Made by a program: the position numbers and the translations under genes. 5,649 bases of DNA. Origin: Rubrivivax sp. GTDB taxonomy: Bacteria > Pseudomonadota > Gammaproteobacteria > Burkholderiales > Burkholderiaceae_C. The notes under the pieces are model-generated. The model was given only the letters and a program-made list of their open reading frames with translations. It made no database searches and was not told where the DNA came from. This document shows positions 1 through 4,924 of this stretch, in pieces. Numbering within the stretch: position 1 is the first letter of the stretch; each line of letters starts with the position of its first letter. Where the stretch lies: contig JAIXSD010000070.1 in the NCBI GenBank assembly GCA_027484885.1, forward strand, positions 1 to 5,649. The letters run 5' to 3'.

Positions 1-308
1 AAGGGCAGGTCACGGCGGCTGACCTTCATGGCCTCGGGCGAGCGGCCCAGCAGCTCCAGCTCGGCGTCCGAGAGGCCGATGCGGATCTTGCCGTCCAGGA
101 TGGCGATGGTGGCAGGCACGACGCCCTCGGCGCGGATCAGGGCTTCCACCTCGCGGGCGGTCTGCACGTTCTGCGGGTAGGGCATGCCGTGCGAAATGAT
201 GGTGGACTCCAGGGCCACCACGGGCTGGCCGGCGGCTCGCGCGGCGGCCACTTCGGCGGAGAAGACCAGGAAATCGGCGGAGGGGGTGGTGCGGGAGATG
301 GAGTTCAT
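1..308 (-). CDS. psuG: Pseudouridine-5'-phosphate glycosidase PsuG (N-terminal part, runs off left edge)
   Basis: PsuG cleaves the C-C glycosidic bond of pseudouridine 5'-phosphate to give uracil and ribose 5-phosphate in the cytoplasm. I translated the minus strand from the ATG at 308; 102 codons lie in the window and the rest is beyond position 1. The translation carries the family's hallmark stretch [16 protein letters not shown] at residues 32-47, then VPATIAI (64-70), an IGLS segment (77-80) and KVSRRDLP at 95-102. From memory these match E. coli PsuG almost residue for residue; E34 should correspond to the catalytic Glu near position 31 there. The lysine known to form the Schiff base lies further on, outside the window. 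The start overlaps the stop of the upstream kinase gene as ATGA, and no strong Shine-Dalgarno is seen, so translational coupling is likely. The family identification is very secure; completeness of the gene cannot be judged. Confidence 0.95.
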   Translation of the reverse strand, partial: MNSISRTTPSADFLVFSAEVAAARAAGQPVVALESTIISHGMPYPQNVQTAREVEALIRAEGVVPATIAILDGKIRIGLSDAELELLGRSPEAMKVSRRDLP

Positions 309-1435
309 GCGTGTGGCTTCGTGAAGTCTTCTGGCTCTTGCAGCAGCGCGGGGCTGAGCTCGGGGTGAACGGTGTGGGGGCTTTGCACGGTCAGGGCGGC
401 CAGGCGCAGGCCCAGGCGGCAGGCGCTGGCCAAGCAGCCCTCGGCCTGCAGCAGACCGGCGCAGACGCCGGCGGCCAGGGCATCACCGGCGCCGGTGACA
501 TCGCGGACCGGCACGGTCGGGGCGCGCAGATGCAGCGGTGCCTGGCCGGCCTCGCTGCAGATCAGGCCGGCTTCGCCCAGGCTCAGCACCAGCTGGGGCA
601 GGCCGCGGGCATGGAGCTCGGCCAGGGCCGGGGCCAGGGCCGGCAGGGGCTGCTGCGGGTCGTGGGCCGGCAGGGCGTGGCCGAGCAGGGCGGCCAGCTC
701 ACCGCGGTTCAGCAGCAAGGTGTGCAAGCCCTGCAGCTGGGCCGGTAGATGGCGCATCTTGGCCTCGGACACGGCCACGGCCAGCAGGCGCCGGCCCGGG
801 TTCTCTTGCGACTCGCGCAGCAGCAGGGCGATGCTCTCGGCCGGCAAATTGAGGTCCAGCACGATCAGGCGCGCCTGCTGGCGCTGGGCGCAGCTGCGGC
901 GCAGAAACTCCGGGTCCAGGCGCTCGGCCAGGGGCATGGCGGCCAAGGCCAGCTGCATCTCGCCGGCCGCATCGAGCACGGCGGTGTAGCTGCCGGTCGG
1001 CGCGTCCGCCGCGCGCAAGGTGCCCTGGGTGGACAGGCCCACGGCCGCGGCCTGCGCCAGCAAGGCCTGGCCGGCGGCGTCCTCGCCCACGGCGGTGATC
1101 AGCTGTGCGGGCAGGCCCAGGCGGGCCAGGTTTTCGGCCACATTGCGGGCCACGCCGCCCAGGCTTTCGCTCAGCACGGCGGGGTTGGAGCTGCCCATTT
1201 GCAGCGCGCCCAGGGTGCGCAGCTTGCGGTCGATGTTGGCGCCGCCGATGCACAGCACCGGCGCCTGCTGCGGCAGCACATAGGCGCGGCCGAGGATGCG
1301 GCCCTCGCGCGTCAGCGCCGCAATATGCCCGGCCACGGCCGAGCGCGACAGGCCCAGGCGCTCGGCCAGCGCCTGCTGGCCGATGAAGGGGTCTTGCTGC
1401 AGCAATGCCAGCAGCAGCTCTTTTTTGCTGTCCAT
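305..1435 (-). CDS. psuK: PfkB-family pseudouridine kinase with N-terminal winged-helix domain
   Basis: This is a 376-residue fusion. Residues 1-55 form a winged helix-turn-helix: the helix [21 protein letters not shown] at about 21-41 is followed by a wing [12 protein letters not shown]. Residues 59-376 form a PfkB/ribokinase-fold sugar kinase: a substrate-binding start [10 protein letters not shown] (62-71), PfkB signature 1 at 93-107 ([15 protein letters not shown]), and signature 2 DVTGAGD at 312-318 with D318 as the expected catalytic base. Plain bacterial PsuK is about 310 residues, so the extra length is the DNA-binding domain. HTH-PfkB fusions are known (E. coli YeiI is one), usually without assigned function. 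Here the ATGA overlap with psuG makes pseudouridine the likely substrate: kinase first, glycosidase second. The ATG at 1435 has only a weak AGG-type ribosome site, but the HTH starts directly at this Met. The fusion suggests an enzyme that also senses substrate and regulates its own operon; that is inference. Confidence 0.86.
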   Translation of the reverse strand: MDSKKELLLALLQQDPFIGQQALAERLGLSRSAVAGHIAALTREGRILGRAYVLPQQAPVLCIGGANIDRKLRTLGALQMGSSNPAVLSESLGGVARNVAENLARLGLPAQLITAVGEDAAGQALLAQAAAVGLSTQGTLRAADAPTGSYTAVLDAAGEMQLALAAMPLAERLDPEFLRRSCAQRQQARLIVLDLNLPAESIALLLRESQENPGRRLLAVAVSEAKMRHLPAQLQGLHTLLLNRGELAALLGHALPAHDPQQPLPALAPALAELHARGLPQLVLSLGEAGLICSEAGQAPLHLRAPTVPVRDVTGAGDALAAGVCAGLLQAEGCLASACRLGLRLAALTVQSPHTVHPELSPALLQEPEDFTKPHA

Positions 1436-1441
1436 GCCTGC

Positions 1442-1486
1442 ATTCTAGACAAATGTCTTGAGTGCAAACTATTGTCTTGACGTCAA
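1442..1486 (-). promoter_or_regulatory. Candidate operator/promoter of the psuK-psuG operon
   Basis: Just upstream of the kinase start lie two exact TGTCTTGA boxes (1454-1461 and 1473-1480), 19 bp apart. Each is followed by three variable bases and CAA. The first box forms an inverted repeat AGACA-AA-TGTCT (1447-1458), and the second runs into the perfect palindrome TTGACGTCAA (1477-1486). Reading toward the kinase (minus strand), TAGAAT at 1447-1442 resembles a -10 hexamer one base off consensus and sits inside the first inverted repeat. No well-spaced -35 is clear, although TTGACG at 1486-1481 is a good hexamer in the wrong register. The arrangement fits an operator for the HTH domain of the kinase. 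The repeats are seen directly; their function is inferred. Confidence 0.5.
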
Positions 1487-1497
1487 AAGGGTTGAGC

Positions 1498-1800
1498 TCA
1501 GTTGGAGCAGACCCGCTCGCCGCTGCTGCGGGTGATGCAGATCTCGCCGGGGCGTTTCTTCTTCTCCTGCCCGCGCTCGCGGTCCTCGTGCTCTTGGCGC
1601 GTCTGCTGGGCCTGGCGCTCCGCGGCGCGCACGCGCTCCAGGCAGGCGCCGCGCTCGCTGCTGGCCAGCAGGCTCTGGCAGCGCTCCCGCTCTTGTTCCA
1701 GCCGGCTGTCGTAGGCCAGCTCGCCGATGGCCACGCAGGCGCTGAGCGGCAAGACGCACAGGGCCAGGGTCAAGCGGAAGGGGAAAGTCAAACTGATCAT
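1498..1800 (-). CDS. Small predicted lipoprotein, function unknown
   Basis: A 100-residue protein starting MISLTFPFRLTLALCVL and ending GERVCSN. Residues 1-21 form a signal peptide with a hydrophobic core, and PLSAC at 18-22 is a good lipobox, so C22 would be lipidated after signal peptidase II cleavage and the mature 79 residues anchored in a membrane facing the periplasm. The mature part is highly charged and probably helical at 30-83 (Glu/Arg/Gln rich), with cysteines at 41, 53, 88 and 98 that could form two disulphides. A longer reading from TTG at 1845 is possible, but the ATG at 1800 places the signal peptide at the N-terminus and is preferred. The Shine-Dalgarno is weak. I recognise no family. 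It lies upstream of psuK on the same strand, but the operator-like region between them suggests separate control. Confidence 0.66.
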   Translation of the reverse strand: MISLTFPFRLTLALCVLPLSACVAIGELAYDSRLEQERERCQSLLASSERGACLERVRAAERQAQQTRQEHEDRERGQEKKKRPGEICITRSSGERVCSN

Positions 1801-2051
1801 GGCAAAGGTCTCGGGCCGGGCCTGGGCCCGGGCAACAACAAACAACAGGGAGTCTCGCAGTCTGCCTGCGCGGCCCGGTCACGATGCGCCCGGGCGCCGA
1901 GTGTCGCCGGATGCGCCTCGTGGGGCGTTTGGCACGCGATCCTGGCGATCGGGCGGCCCTCCGTCACCGGCTGCCGCGGTGCCGCCGGACCCCGGTGGAT
2001 ACTGTGGGTCTGGATGCCCGCGCCCGACGCGCCTTCTCGGAGATTGCCTCG
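1801..2051. other. Divergent intergenic region between the lipoprotein and the repeat protein
   Basis: This 251-bp stretch separates two divergently read genes and should contain both promoters. I see no convincing -35/-10 pair. Its main features are a GC-rich inverted repeat near the lipoprotein start (listed separately), an AAC-rich stretch at 1833-1847, and a GGAG ribosome site at its right end. Open frames crossing it encode only Arg/Pro-rich sequence with no recognisable domain, typical of non-coding GC-rich DNA, so I call no gene here. Confidence 0.5.
1816..1831. repeat. GC-rich inverted repeat in the lipoprotein 5' leader
   Basis: CCGGGCC at 1816-1822 and GGCCCGG at 1825-1831 are perfect complements separated by only TG. 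The hairpin lies 16-31 bases before the lipoprotein ATG. There is no T-run after it on either strand, so it is not an intrinsic terminator. It could be a 5' UTR structure or a protein site, or chance in GC-rich DNA. Confidence 0.4.
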
Positions 2052-2063
2052 ATGATGATGATG
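2039..2063 (+). promoter_or_regulatory. Ribosome binding site and quadruple ATG start of the repeat protein
   Basis: GGAG at 2039-2042 lies 9 bases before the first of four consecutive in-frame ATG codons (2052, 2055, 2058, 2061). The spacing favours 2052, but starts at the later codons would change the protein by only one to three Met residues. A signal peptide follows immediately, which rules in this start over the ATG far upstream at 1884. Confidence 0.6.
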
Positions 2064-3083
2064 AACTCAACGGTCGCCCTTCGCCTGGGGCCCTGGCACC
2101 TCGGCCGCAGCCTGCTGCTGGCCTTGGCCCTGCTGATGGCCTGGGTCAGCCCGGCCTCGGCCCACCGTGATGAGGATGAAGGTGAGTACCAGATCCTGCA
2201 AGCCAGTTACGGCACGGCCCAGCGGCATGTCGATGTGACGCAGCGGCTCAAGGAGCTGGCCCGTCAGGACCGCCGCTTCCGCCTCGTCAATGAGCTTTTT
2301 GGCGTCGACCCGGCGCCGGGCCAGGTCAAGACCCTGCGCATCTACACCCGCGGGCGCGATGGCGATCAGCATGTGTTCGAGTACCGCGAATACAGCGATG
2401 TCGACGGTAGCAACTTCATCGGCTGGGGTGGCGGCAACTGGGGCCATGGCGGCTGGCAGGGTGGTTGGGGCGAAGGCCCGGTGCGCCCCGGCGGCTGGGG
2501 CCAGAACTCGCGTGATGACGATGGCGAATACCAGATCCTGCAGGCCAGCTACGGCACCGAGCGCCACCATGTCGACGTCACCCCGCGCCTGAAGGAACTG
2601 GCGCGCCAGGACCGCCGCTTCAAGCTCGAAAACAATGTCTTCGGTGTGGACCCCGATCCGGGCCGCAACAAGGTTTTGCGCATCTACGCCCGCGGCCGCG
2701 ACGGCCAGACGCGCATCTTCGACTACCCCGAATACAGCCATGTGGATGGCAACCAGTTCACCGGCTGGGGTGGCGGCAACTGGGGCCATGGGGGCTGGCA
2801 AGGCGGCTGGGGCCAGGGCGCCGGCAATGGCGGGGGCTACAACAGCGGTGAGCTGCGCATCATCAGCGCCCGCTACGGCGTGGGCCGCCAGACCCGCGAT
2901 GTGACCGACACCGTGCAGGCGCAGGCGCGGCGCGACCGCCTGGATGTCGAGGTCAGCAACCGCCTCTTCGGTTTCGACCCGGCACCGGGTGAGCGCAAGA
3001 CCTTGTGGATCACCTATTCGGTCGGCGGTGGCCGGGCGCAAGAAGTGCGCATCGAGGAGCGTGACCGCGTGCGCCTGCCTTGA
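2052..3083 (+). CDS. Secreted protein with three tandem DUF3395-like (DnaJC11 C-terminal-like) domains
   Basis: A 343-residue exported protein. Residues 1-37 are a signal peptide (arginines at 11 and 19, Leu/Ala core 20-32, cleavage after ASA at 35-37). The mature part holds three related domains at about 45-114, 159-228 and 267-343. Each reads as a [EYQILQASYGT] strand, a V/RDVT motif, a QDRRF-type charged helix, LFGxDPxPG, a LRIxY strand and a charged end. By eye, domains 1 and 2 share about 51 of 70 residues; domain 3 is more divergent. The pattern YG..DVT...FGxDPxPGExKTLxIxY...EVxIxExDxVxLP resembles the C-terminal DUF3395 domain of eukaryotic DnaJC11, which bacterial secreted proteins also carry; this match is from memory. 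Linkers at 122-140 and 236-254 are Gly/Trp rich and share 15-17 residue near-identical text. There are no cysteines. The function is unknown; a cell-surface or periplasmic binding role is plausible. It is followed by an intrinsic terminator. Confidence 0.85.
   Translation: MMMMNSTVALRLGPWHLGRSLLLALALLMAWVSPASAHRDEDEGEYQILQASYGTAQRHVDVTQRLKELARQDRRFRLVNELFGVDPAPGQVKTLRIYTRGRDGDQHVFEYREYSDVDGSNFIGWGGGNWGHGGWQGGWGEGPVRPGGWGQNSRDDDGEYQILQASYGTERHHVDVTPRLKELARQDRRFKLENNVFGVDPDPGRNKVLRIYARGRDGQTRIFDYPEYSHVDGNQFTGWGGGNWGHGGWQGGWGQGAGNGGGYNSGELRIISARYGVGRQTRDVTDTVQAQARRDRLDVEVSNRLFGFDPAPGERKTLWITYSVGGGRAQEVRIEERDRVRLP
2184..3080 (+). repeat. Three tandem coding repeats (units of about 342, 324 and 231 bp)
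   Basis: Unit 1 spans 2184-2525 (domain plus linker), unit 2 2526-2849 and unit 3 2850-3080 (domain only). The start of unit 2 repeats that of unit 1 with mainly synonymous changes (GAGTACCAGATCCTGCAAGC against GAATACCAGATCCTGCAGGC). The linker DNA is even closer: GGCTGGGGTGGCGGCAACTG occurs in both at about 2421 and 2763. Unit 3 is clearly older or faster changing. Confidence 0.85.
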
Positions 3084-3096
3084 CGCTGATCTGCGT

Positions 3097-3119
3097 GGCC
3101 GATGCCCTTCGGCCTTTTT
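3097..3119 (+). terminator. Rho-independent terminator after the repeat protein
   Basis: Stem GGCCGA at 3097-3102 pairs with TCGGCC at 3109-3114 over a six-base loop. It is followed at once by TTTTT (3115-3119) and a further pyrimidine-rich run to about 3136. It begins 13 bases after the stop codon at 3083 and ends 35 bases before gph, so the repeat protein and gph are probably separate transcription units unless read-through occurs. Confidence 0.8.
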
Positions 3120-3153
3120 CTTCGTCTTCTTCTTTGCCTCACTGAGTCTTTCG

Positions 3154-3834
3154 ATGCCTGCCCCGACACCTCTCCCCGCCGCCTTCATCCTCGACCTCGA
3201 CGGCACCCTGGTGGACACCCTCGGTGATTTCGTCGCGGTCTTGAACCGGGTCTTGAACGAGCTCGGGCTGCCCGAGGTGCGGCGCGCTTTTGTCGAGCGC
3301 ACGGTCGGCCAGGGCAGCGAGCATCTGATTCGCAGCACCTTGGATCATGTCGGCGCCGACCCGGCGCAGCTCTACGAGCCGGCCTGGGCTCTGTACCAGG
3401 CTCATTACCGCGAGCTCAACGGGCAGTTCTCGGAGGTTTACCCCGGCGTGCGAGAAGGCCTGGCGCTGCTGCGGGCAAGCGGCCGGCCCATGGCCTGCTT
3501 GACCAACAAGCCGGCGGCCTTTGCACGCGAGTTGCTGGCGCGCAAGGAGCTGTCAGGTTTCTTCGACTTTGTCTTCGGCGGCGATGACTTCGAGCGCAAG
3601 AAGCCCGACCCCTTGCCCCTGCTCAAAACCTGCGAAGCCCTGGGCACGGCGCCGGCCGAGACCTGGATGATTGGCGACAGCAGCAACGATGCGCGCGCCG
3701 CGGCGGCGGCCGGTTGCCCGGTGCTGCTGCTCAGCTACGGTTACAACCATGGCGAGCCGATCACGGCGCTGCCGGCGCTGCAGCACCTGGATCGGCTCGA
3801 TCAGATCAGCCTCGCTCCCGCAGCGAGCGCTTGA
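3154..3834 (+). CDS. gph: Phosphoglycolate phosphatase, HAD superfamily
   Basis: A 226-residue cytoplasmic HAD-IA phosphatase; Gph hydrolyses 2-phosphoglycolate, which arises from RuBisCO oxygenation or from repair of oxidised DNA ends. All four HAD motifs are present: DLDGT at 14-18 with nucleophile D14 and acid/base D16, LTNK at 116-119 (T117), KKPDP at 149-153 (K150), and GDSSND at 174-179 (D175, D179). A helical cap lies between motifs I and II, and the length is typical. I chose the ATG at 3154 because the HAD core begins eight residues later; the frame is open further upstream but overlaps the previous gene and its terminator. The ribosome site is weak (TGAG about 7 bases before the ATG). 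In many Burkholderiales rpe-gph-trpE-trpG-trpD-trpC are neighbours, which supports Gph over other HAD phosphatases. Its end overlaps the convergent gene by 29 bp. Confidence 0.88.
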   Translation: MPAPTPLPAAFILDLDGTLVDTLGDFVAVLNRVLNELGLPEVRRAFVERTVGQGSEHLIRSTLDHVGADPAQLYEPAWALYQAHYRELNGQFSEVYPGVREGLALLRASGRPMACLTNKPAAFARELLARKELSGFFDFVFGGDDFERKKPDPLPLLKTCEALGTAPAETWMIGDSSNDARAAAAAGCPVLLLSYGYNHGEPITALPALQHLDRLDQISLAPAASA

Positions 3835-4447
3835 CGCCCAGCAGGGCGTCTTTCAGCTGATCGTCGGCCGGCGATTTGCCCAGCCAGATGCGCAGCAGGG
3901 CGCTGAAAAACTCGGGCTCCTTGATCGGCGCGCCGATGGGCTTGCCGTTCAGGTACACGGTGCTGCCGGTGCCGGGCAGGTAGTCGATCCAGAAATACTC
4001 GCCCGAGGTCAGGCTCTTGCGGGTCGAGAAAATCTCGGCCACGCGCAGCACGCCGTTGATGGCCTTGCCGAATTCTTCGCGCGAGGCGTTCTGTTCCATG
4101 CCCTTGGTGAAGAGCTTGCCGAGCTCATTGCCATCCACCTCGCGCAGCATGACCAGATGGATGCGTTTGGCGCCGGGCGCGGCCAGGGCGGCCTCGGCAT
4201 TGCTGGTCTTCTCGGCCAGGTAGAGGCCGGCGGTGTAGACCTTGAACACGGCCTTGTAGCGGATGCCCGCGCCGTTCAATTGCAGTTTCTGGCCACCGAT
4301 GTCGGCCTGTCCCTCGTACTTCACCCCGGCCAGCTCCACGGTCTGCGCCTGGGCGCTGCCGCCCATGGCGAACAAGAACAGGCCGGCCAGGGCGCTCAAG
4401 CCTAAGGCTCGCCGGGAGCGAAGTGAAAATCCTGCTGCGTCACGCAT
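3806..4447 (-). CDS. Exported chalcone isomerase-like protein
   Basis: A 213-residue protein with a signal peptide: basic N-terminus (R10, R12, R13), Leu/Ala core 14-28 and cleavage site AQA at 32-34, giving a periplasmic mature protein of about 179 residues. The mature part reads as the bacterial chalcone-isomerase-like domain (Pfam Chalcone_3 type): LNGAGIRYK, FKVYTAGLYL, RIHLVMLREVDGNEL, then a helix with AINGV, GEYFWIDYLPGTGSTVYLNG, and a C-terminal LLRIWLGKSPADDQLKDALL. This last stretch, with its IWLG motif, is characteristic of the family. Bacterial members are not known to isomerise flavonoids; some resemble the fatty-acid-binding branch of the fold. The start at 4447 is supported by GGAG (4460-4457) nine bases upstream. 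The gene is convergent with gph and divergent from trpE. Confidence 0.88.
   Translation of the reverse strand: MRDAAGFSLRSRRALGLSALAGLFLFAMGGSAQAQTVELAGVKYEGQADIGGQKLQLNGAGIRYKAVFKVYTAGLYLAEKTSNAEAALAAPGAKRIHLVMLREVDGNELGKLFTKGMEQNASREEFGKAINGVLRVAEIFSTRKSLTSGEYFWIDYLPGTGSTVYLNGKPIGAPIKEPEFFSALLRIWLGKSPADDQLKDALLGVKRSLRERG
3833..3853 (+). terminator. Terminator-like hairpin at the gph stop codon, inside the convergent gene
   Basis: GACGCCC (3833-3839, beginning in the gph TGA) pairs perfectly with GGGCGTC (3844-3850) over the tetraloop AGCA, then TTT follows. The T-run is short, so efficiency is uncertain. A second small hairpin, CTCGCT/AGCGAG (3811-3816 and 3822-3827), lies just before it. 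Both lie within the last codons of the minus-strand chalcone-isomerase-like gene. Confidence 0.5.
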
Positions 4448-4506
4448 GCGTGTTGTCTCCGTCGTCTTTGTTGTGGTGTTGTGCTTTTGCGCTGGCAGTT
4501 CCGCTC

Positions 4507-4533
4507 AGTAAGCAAAAGTAAGCGGCAGTATGG
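4507..4533 (+). repeat. Three direct repeats phased at 10 bp (AGTAAGC, AGTAAGC, AGTATGG)
   Basis: AGTAAGC occurs at 4507-4513 and 4517-4523, and a degenerate copy AGTATGG at 4527-4533, each exactly 10 bases after the last. One-turn spacing places all copies on the same face of the helix. The array also overlaps the inverted repeats CTTTTGC/GCAAAAG and CCGCT/AGCGG (4501-4505 and 4521-4525). It lies between the minus-strand chalcone-like gene and the trp leader, so it could act on either promoter. Confidence 0.5.
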
Positions 4534-4574
4534 CTGCAAGCTCAAGACTCTGCCAACGCCTGTTTGAATGGGGC

Positions 4575-4583
4575 TGCTACACT
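4575..4583 (+). promoter_or_regulatory. Extended -10 promoter candidate for the trp leader
   Basis: TG-C-TACACT at 4575-4583 matches the extended -10 form (TGnTATAAT, two hexamer mismatches). No good -35 lies 16-18 bases upstream (the sequence there is around CAACGCC), which is tolerated for extended -10 promoters. Transcription would start near 4590-4591, three or four bases before the leader ATG, so the leader ORF would be nearly leaderless. This is inference from position. Confidence 0.4.
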
Positions 4584-4593
4584 CGGCCGCACT

Positions 4594-4677
4594 ATGTTCA
4601 TCACGCGCAAGCACATCAAGGGGTCGCACGACCGGGGAGCCTGGCCCTGGCGTCGCCCGCTCGCCTTCCTTCGCTGA
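4594..4677 (+). CDS. Candidate trp leader peptide (27 codons, W-P-W)
   Basis: A small ORF from ATG at 4594 to TGA at 4675-4677 begins MFITRKHIKG and ends AWPWRRPLAFLR. Trp codons are at residues 17 and 19 (TGG at 4642 and 4648), ten and eight codons before the stop. Trp is rare, so two codons in such a short ORF, 250 bp upstream of trpE, suggest a leader peptide whose translation senses charged tRNA-Trp. The second Trp codon lies in the left arm of a possible hairpin (4649-4654 with 4682-4687). No strong Shine-Dalgarno precedes it; initiation may be near-leaderless. Against it: only two Trp codons, not adjacent, and Trp codons arise easily in GC-rich DNA. I do not recall a described leader of this exact sequence. 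Confidence 0.5.
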   Translation: MFITRKHIKGSHDRGAWPWRRPLAFLR

Positions 4678-4733
4678 AGAAGACGCCGCTTGGCCTGCCG
4701 CTTACCGCAGGCGTGATGTCCGGGCCGCCACGC
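4649..4733 (+). promoter_or_regulatory. Possible attenuator: mutually exclusive hairpin segments
   Basis: Four segments can pair alternately. GGCGTC (4649-4654, overlapping the second Trp codon) is complementary to GACGCC (4682-4687). ACGCC (4683-4687) is also complementary to GGCGT (4710-4714). GCGTG (4711-4715) is complementary to CACGC (4729-4733). A compact hairpin GCCTGC/GCAGGC (4693-4698 and 4707-4712) competes for segment 3. The 1:2, 2:3, 3:4 topology is that of a ribosome-controlled attenuator. However, no T-run follows segment 4, stems are only 5-6 bp, and GC-rich DNA yields such pairs by chance. Rho-dependent or translational control would be alternatives. Confidence 0.35.
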
Positions 4734-4772
4734 GCGCCGCTCGCCTCACCATCCCTGCCGATGGCTTCCTGA

Positions 4773-4821
4773 ATCGACACAAGTCCTCTGCGCCCACACT
4801 CGGGTGTTGTCTGCTGTCGAT
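4773..4821 (+). repeat. Inverted repeat ATCGACA/TGTCGAT enclosing a small hairpin
   Basis: ATCGACA (4773-4779) and TGTCGAT (4815-4821) are perfect complements. Inside, CAA (4780-4782) can pair with TTG (4807-4809), and ACAC-TCGG-GTGT (4796-4807) makes an alternative inner hairpin. In RNA this would be a branched or bulged stem within the trpE 5' leader. A pyrimidine-rich stretch (4834-4850) follows but has no T-run. Confidence 0.4.
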
Positions 4822-4910
4822 CCAGTCCCAGCGTTCGTCGTCTCTTCTTGGTTGATTGATGCGCCGCGCCACCGCCACCCACTGATTCCCGGTGCGCGTC
4901 GCCTGCCTGC

Positions 4911-4915
4911 AAGGG
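4911..4915 (+). promoter_or_regulatory. Ribosome binding site of trpE
   Basis: AAGGG at 4911-4915 is nine bases before ATG 4925 and six before the in-frame GTG 4922. The spacing slightly favours the ATG, giving MITELEF at the N-terminus. Confidence 0.65.
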
Positions 4916-4924
4916 TTTGACGTG

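Larger units (their letters stand above)
4448..4924. other. Long intergenic region between the chalcone-isomerase-like gene and trpE
   Basis: This 477-bp stretch holds no long gene. The frames that stay open through it give low-complexity Arg/Ala/Pro sequence. From left to right it contains a GGAG ribosome site for the minus-strand gene, a 7-bp inverted repeat CTTTTGC/GCAAAAG (4484-4490 and 4512-4518), phased AGTAAGC repeats, an extended -10 candidate, a Trp-containing leader ORF, alternating hairpin segments, a second inverted repeat, and the trpE ribosome site. Its left third is lower in GC than the flanking genes, as expected of a promoter region. Confidence 0.6.

Noticed and set aside
1930..1946. 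Sigma-54-like TGGCACG upstream of the repeat protein
   Set aside because: The -24 element looks good, but no TTGC element lies at the required spacing; the next TGGC is two bases too far.
1884..2051. N-terminal extension of the repeat protein from ATG 1884
   Set aside because: It would place 56 Arg-rich residues before a clear signal peptide; the GGAG site and the signal peptide support 2052.
2944..3153. Upstream extension of the gph reading frame
   Set aside because: It overlaps the end of the repeat protein and its terminator and adds residues that do not belong to the HAD fold.
2067..3338. Long minus-strand open frame opposite the repeat protein
   Set aside because: It is a GC-driven shadow; the plus-strand frame has signal peptide, repeats, RBS and terminator.
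4749..4764. CCATC/GATGG hairpin as the trp attenuator terminator
   Set aside because: It has only a 5-bp stem and is followed by CTTCCTGAATC, not a T-run; too weak to call.
4859..4885. Eight-codon ORF just before trpE as a second leader peptide
   Set aside because: It has no ribosome site and no Trp codon; likely chance.
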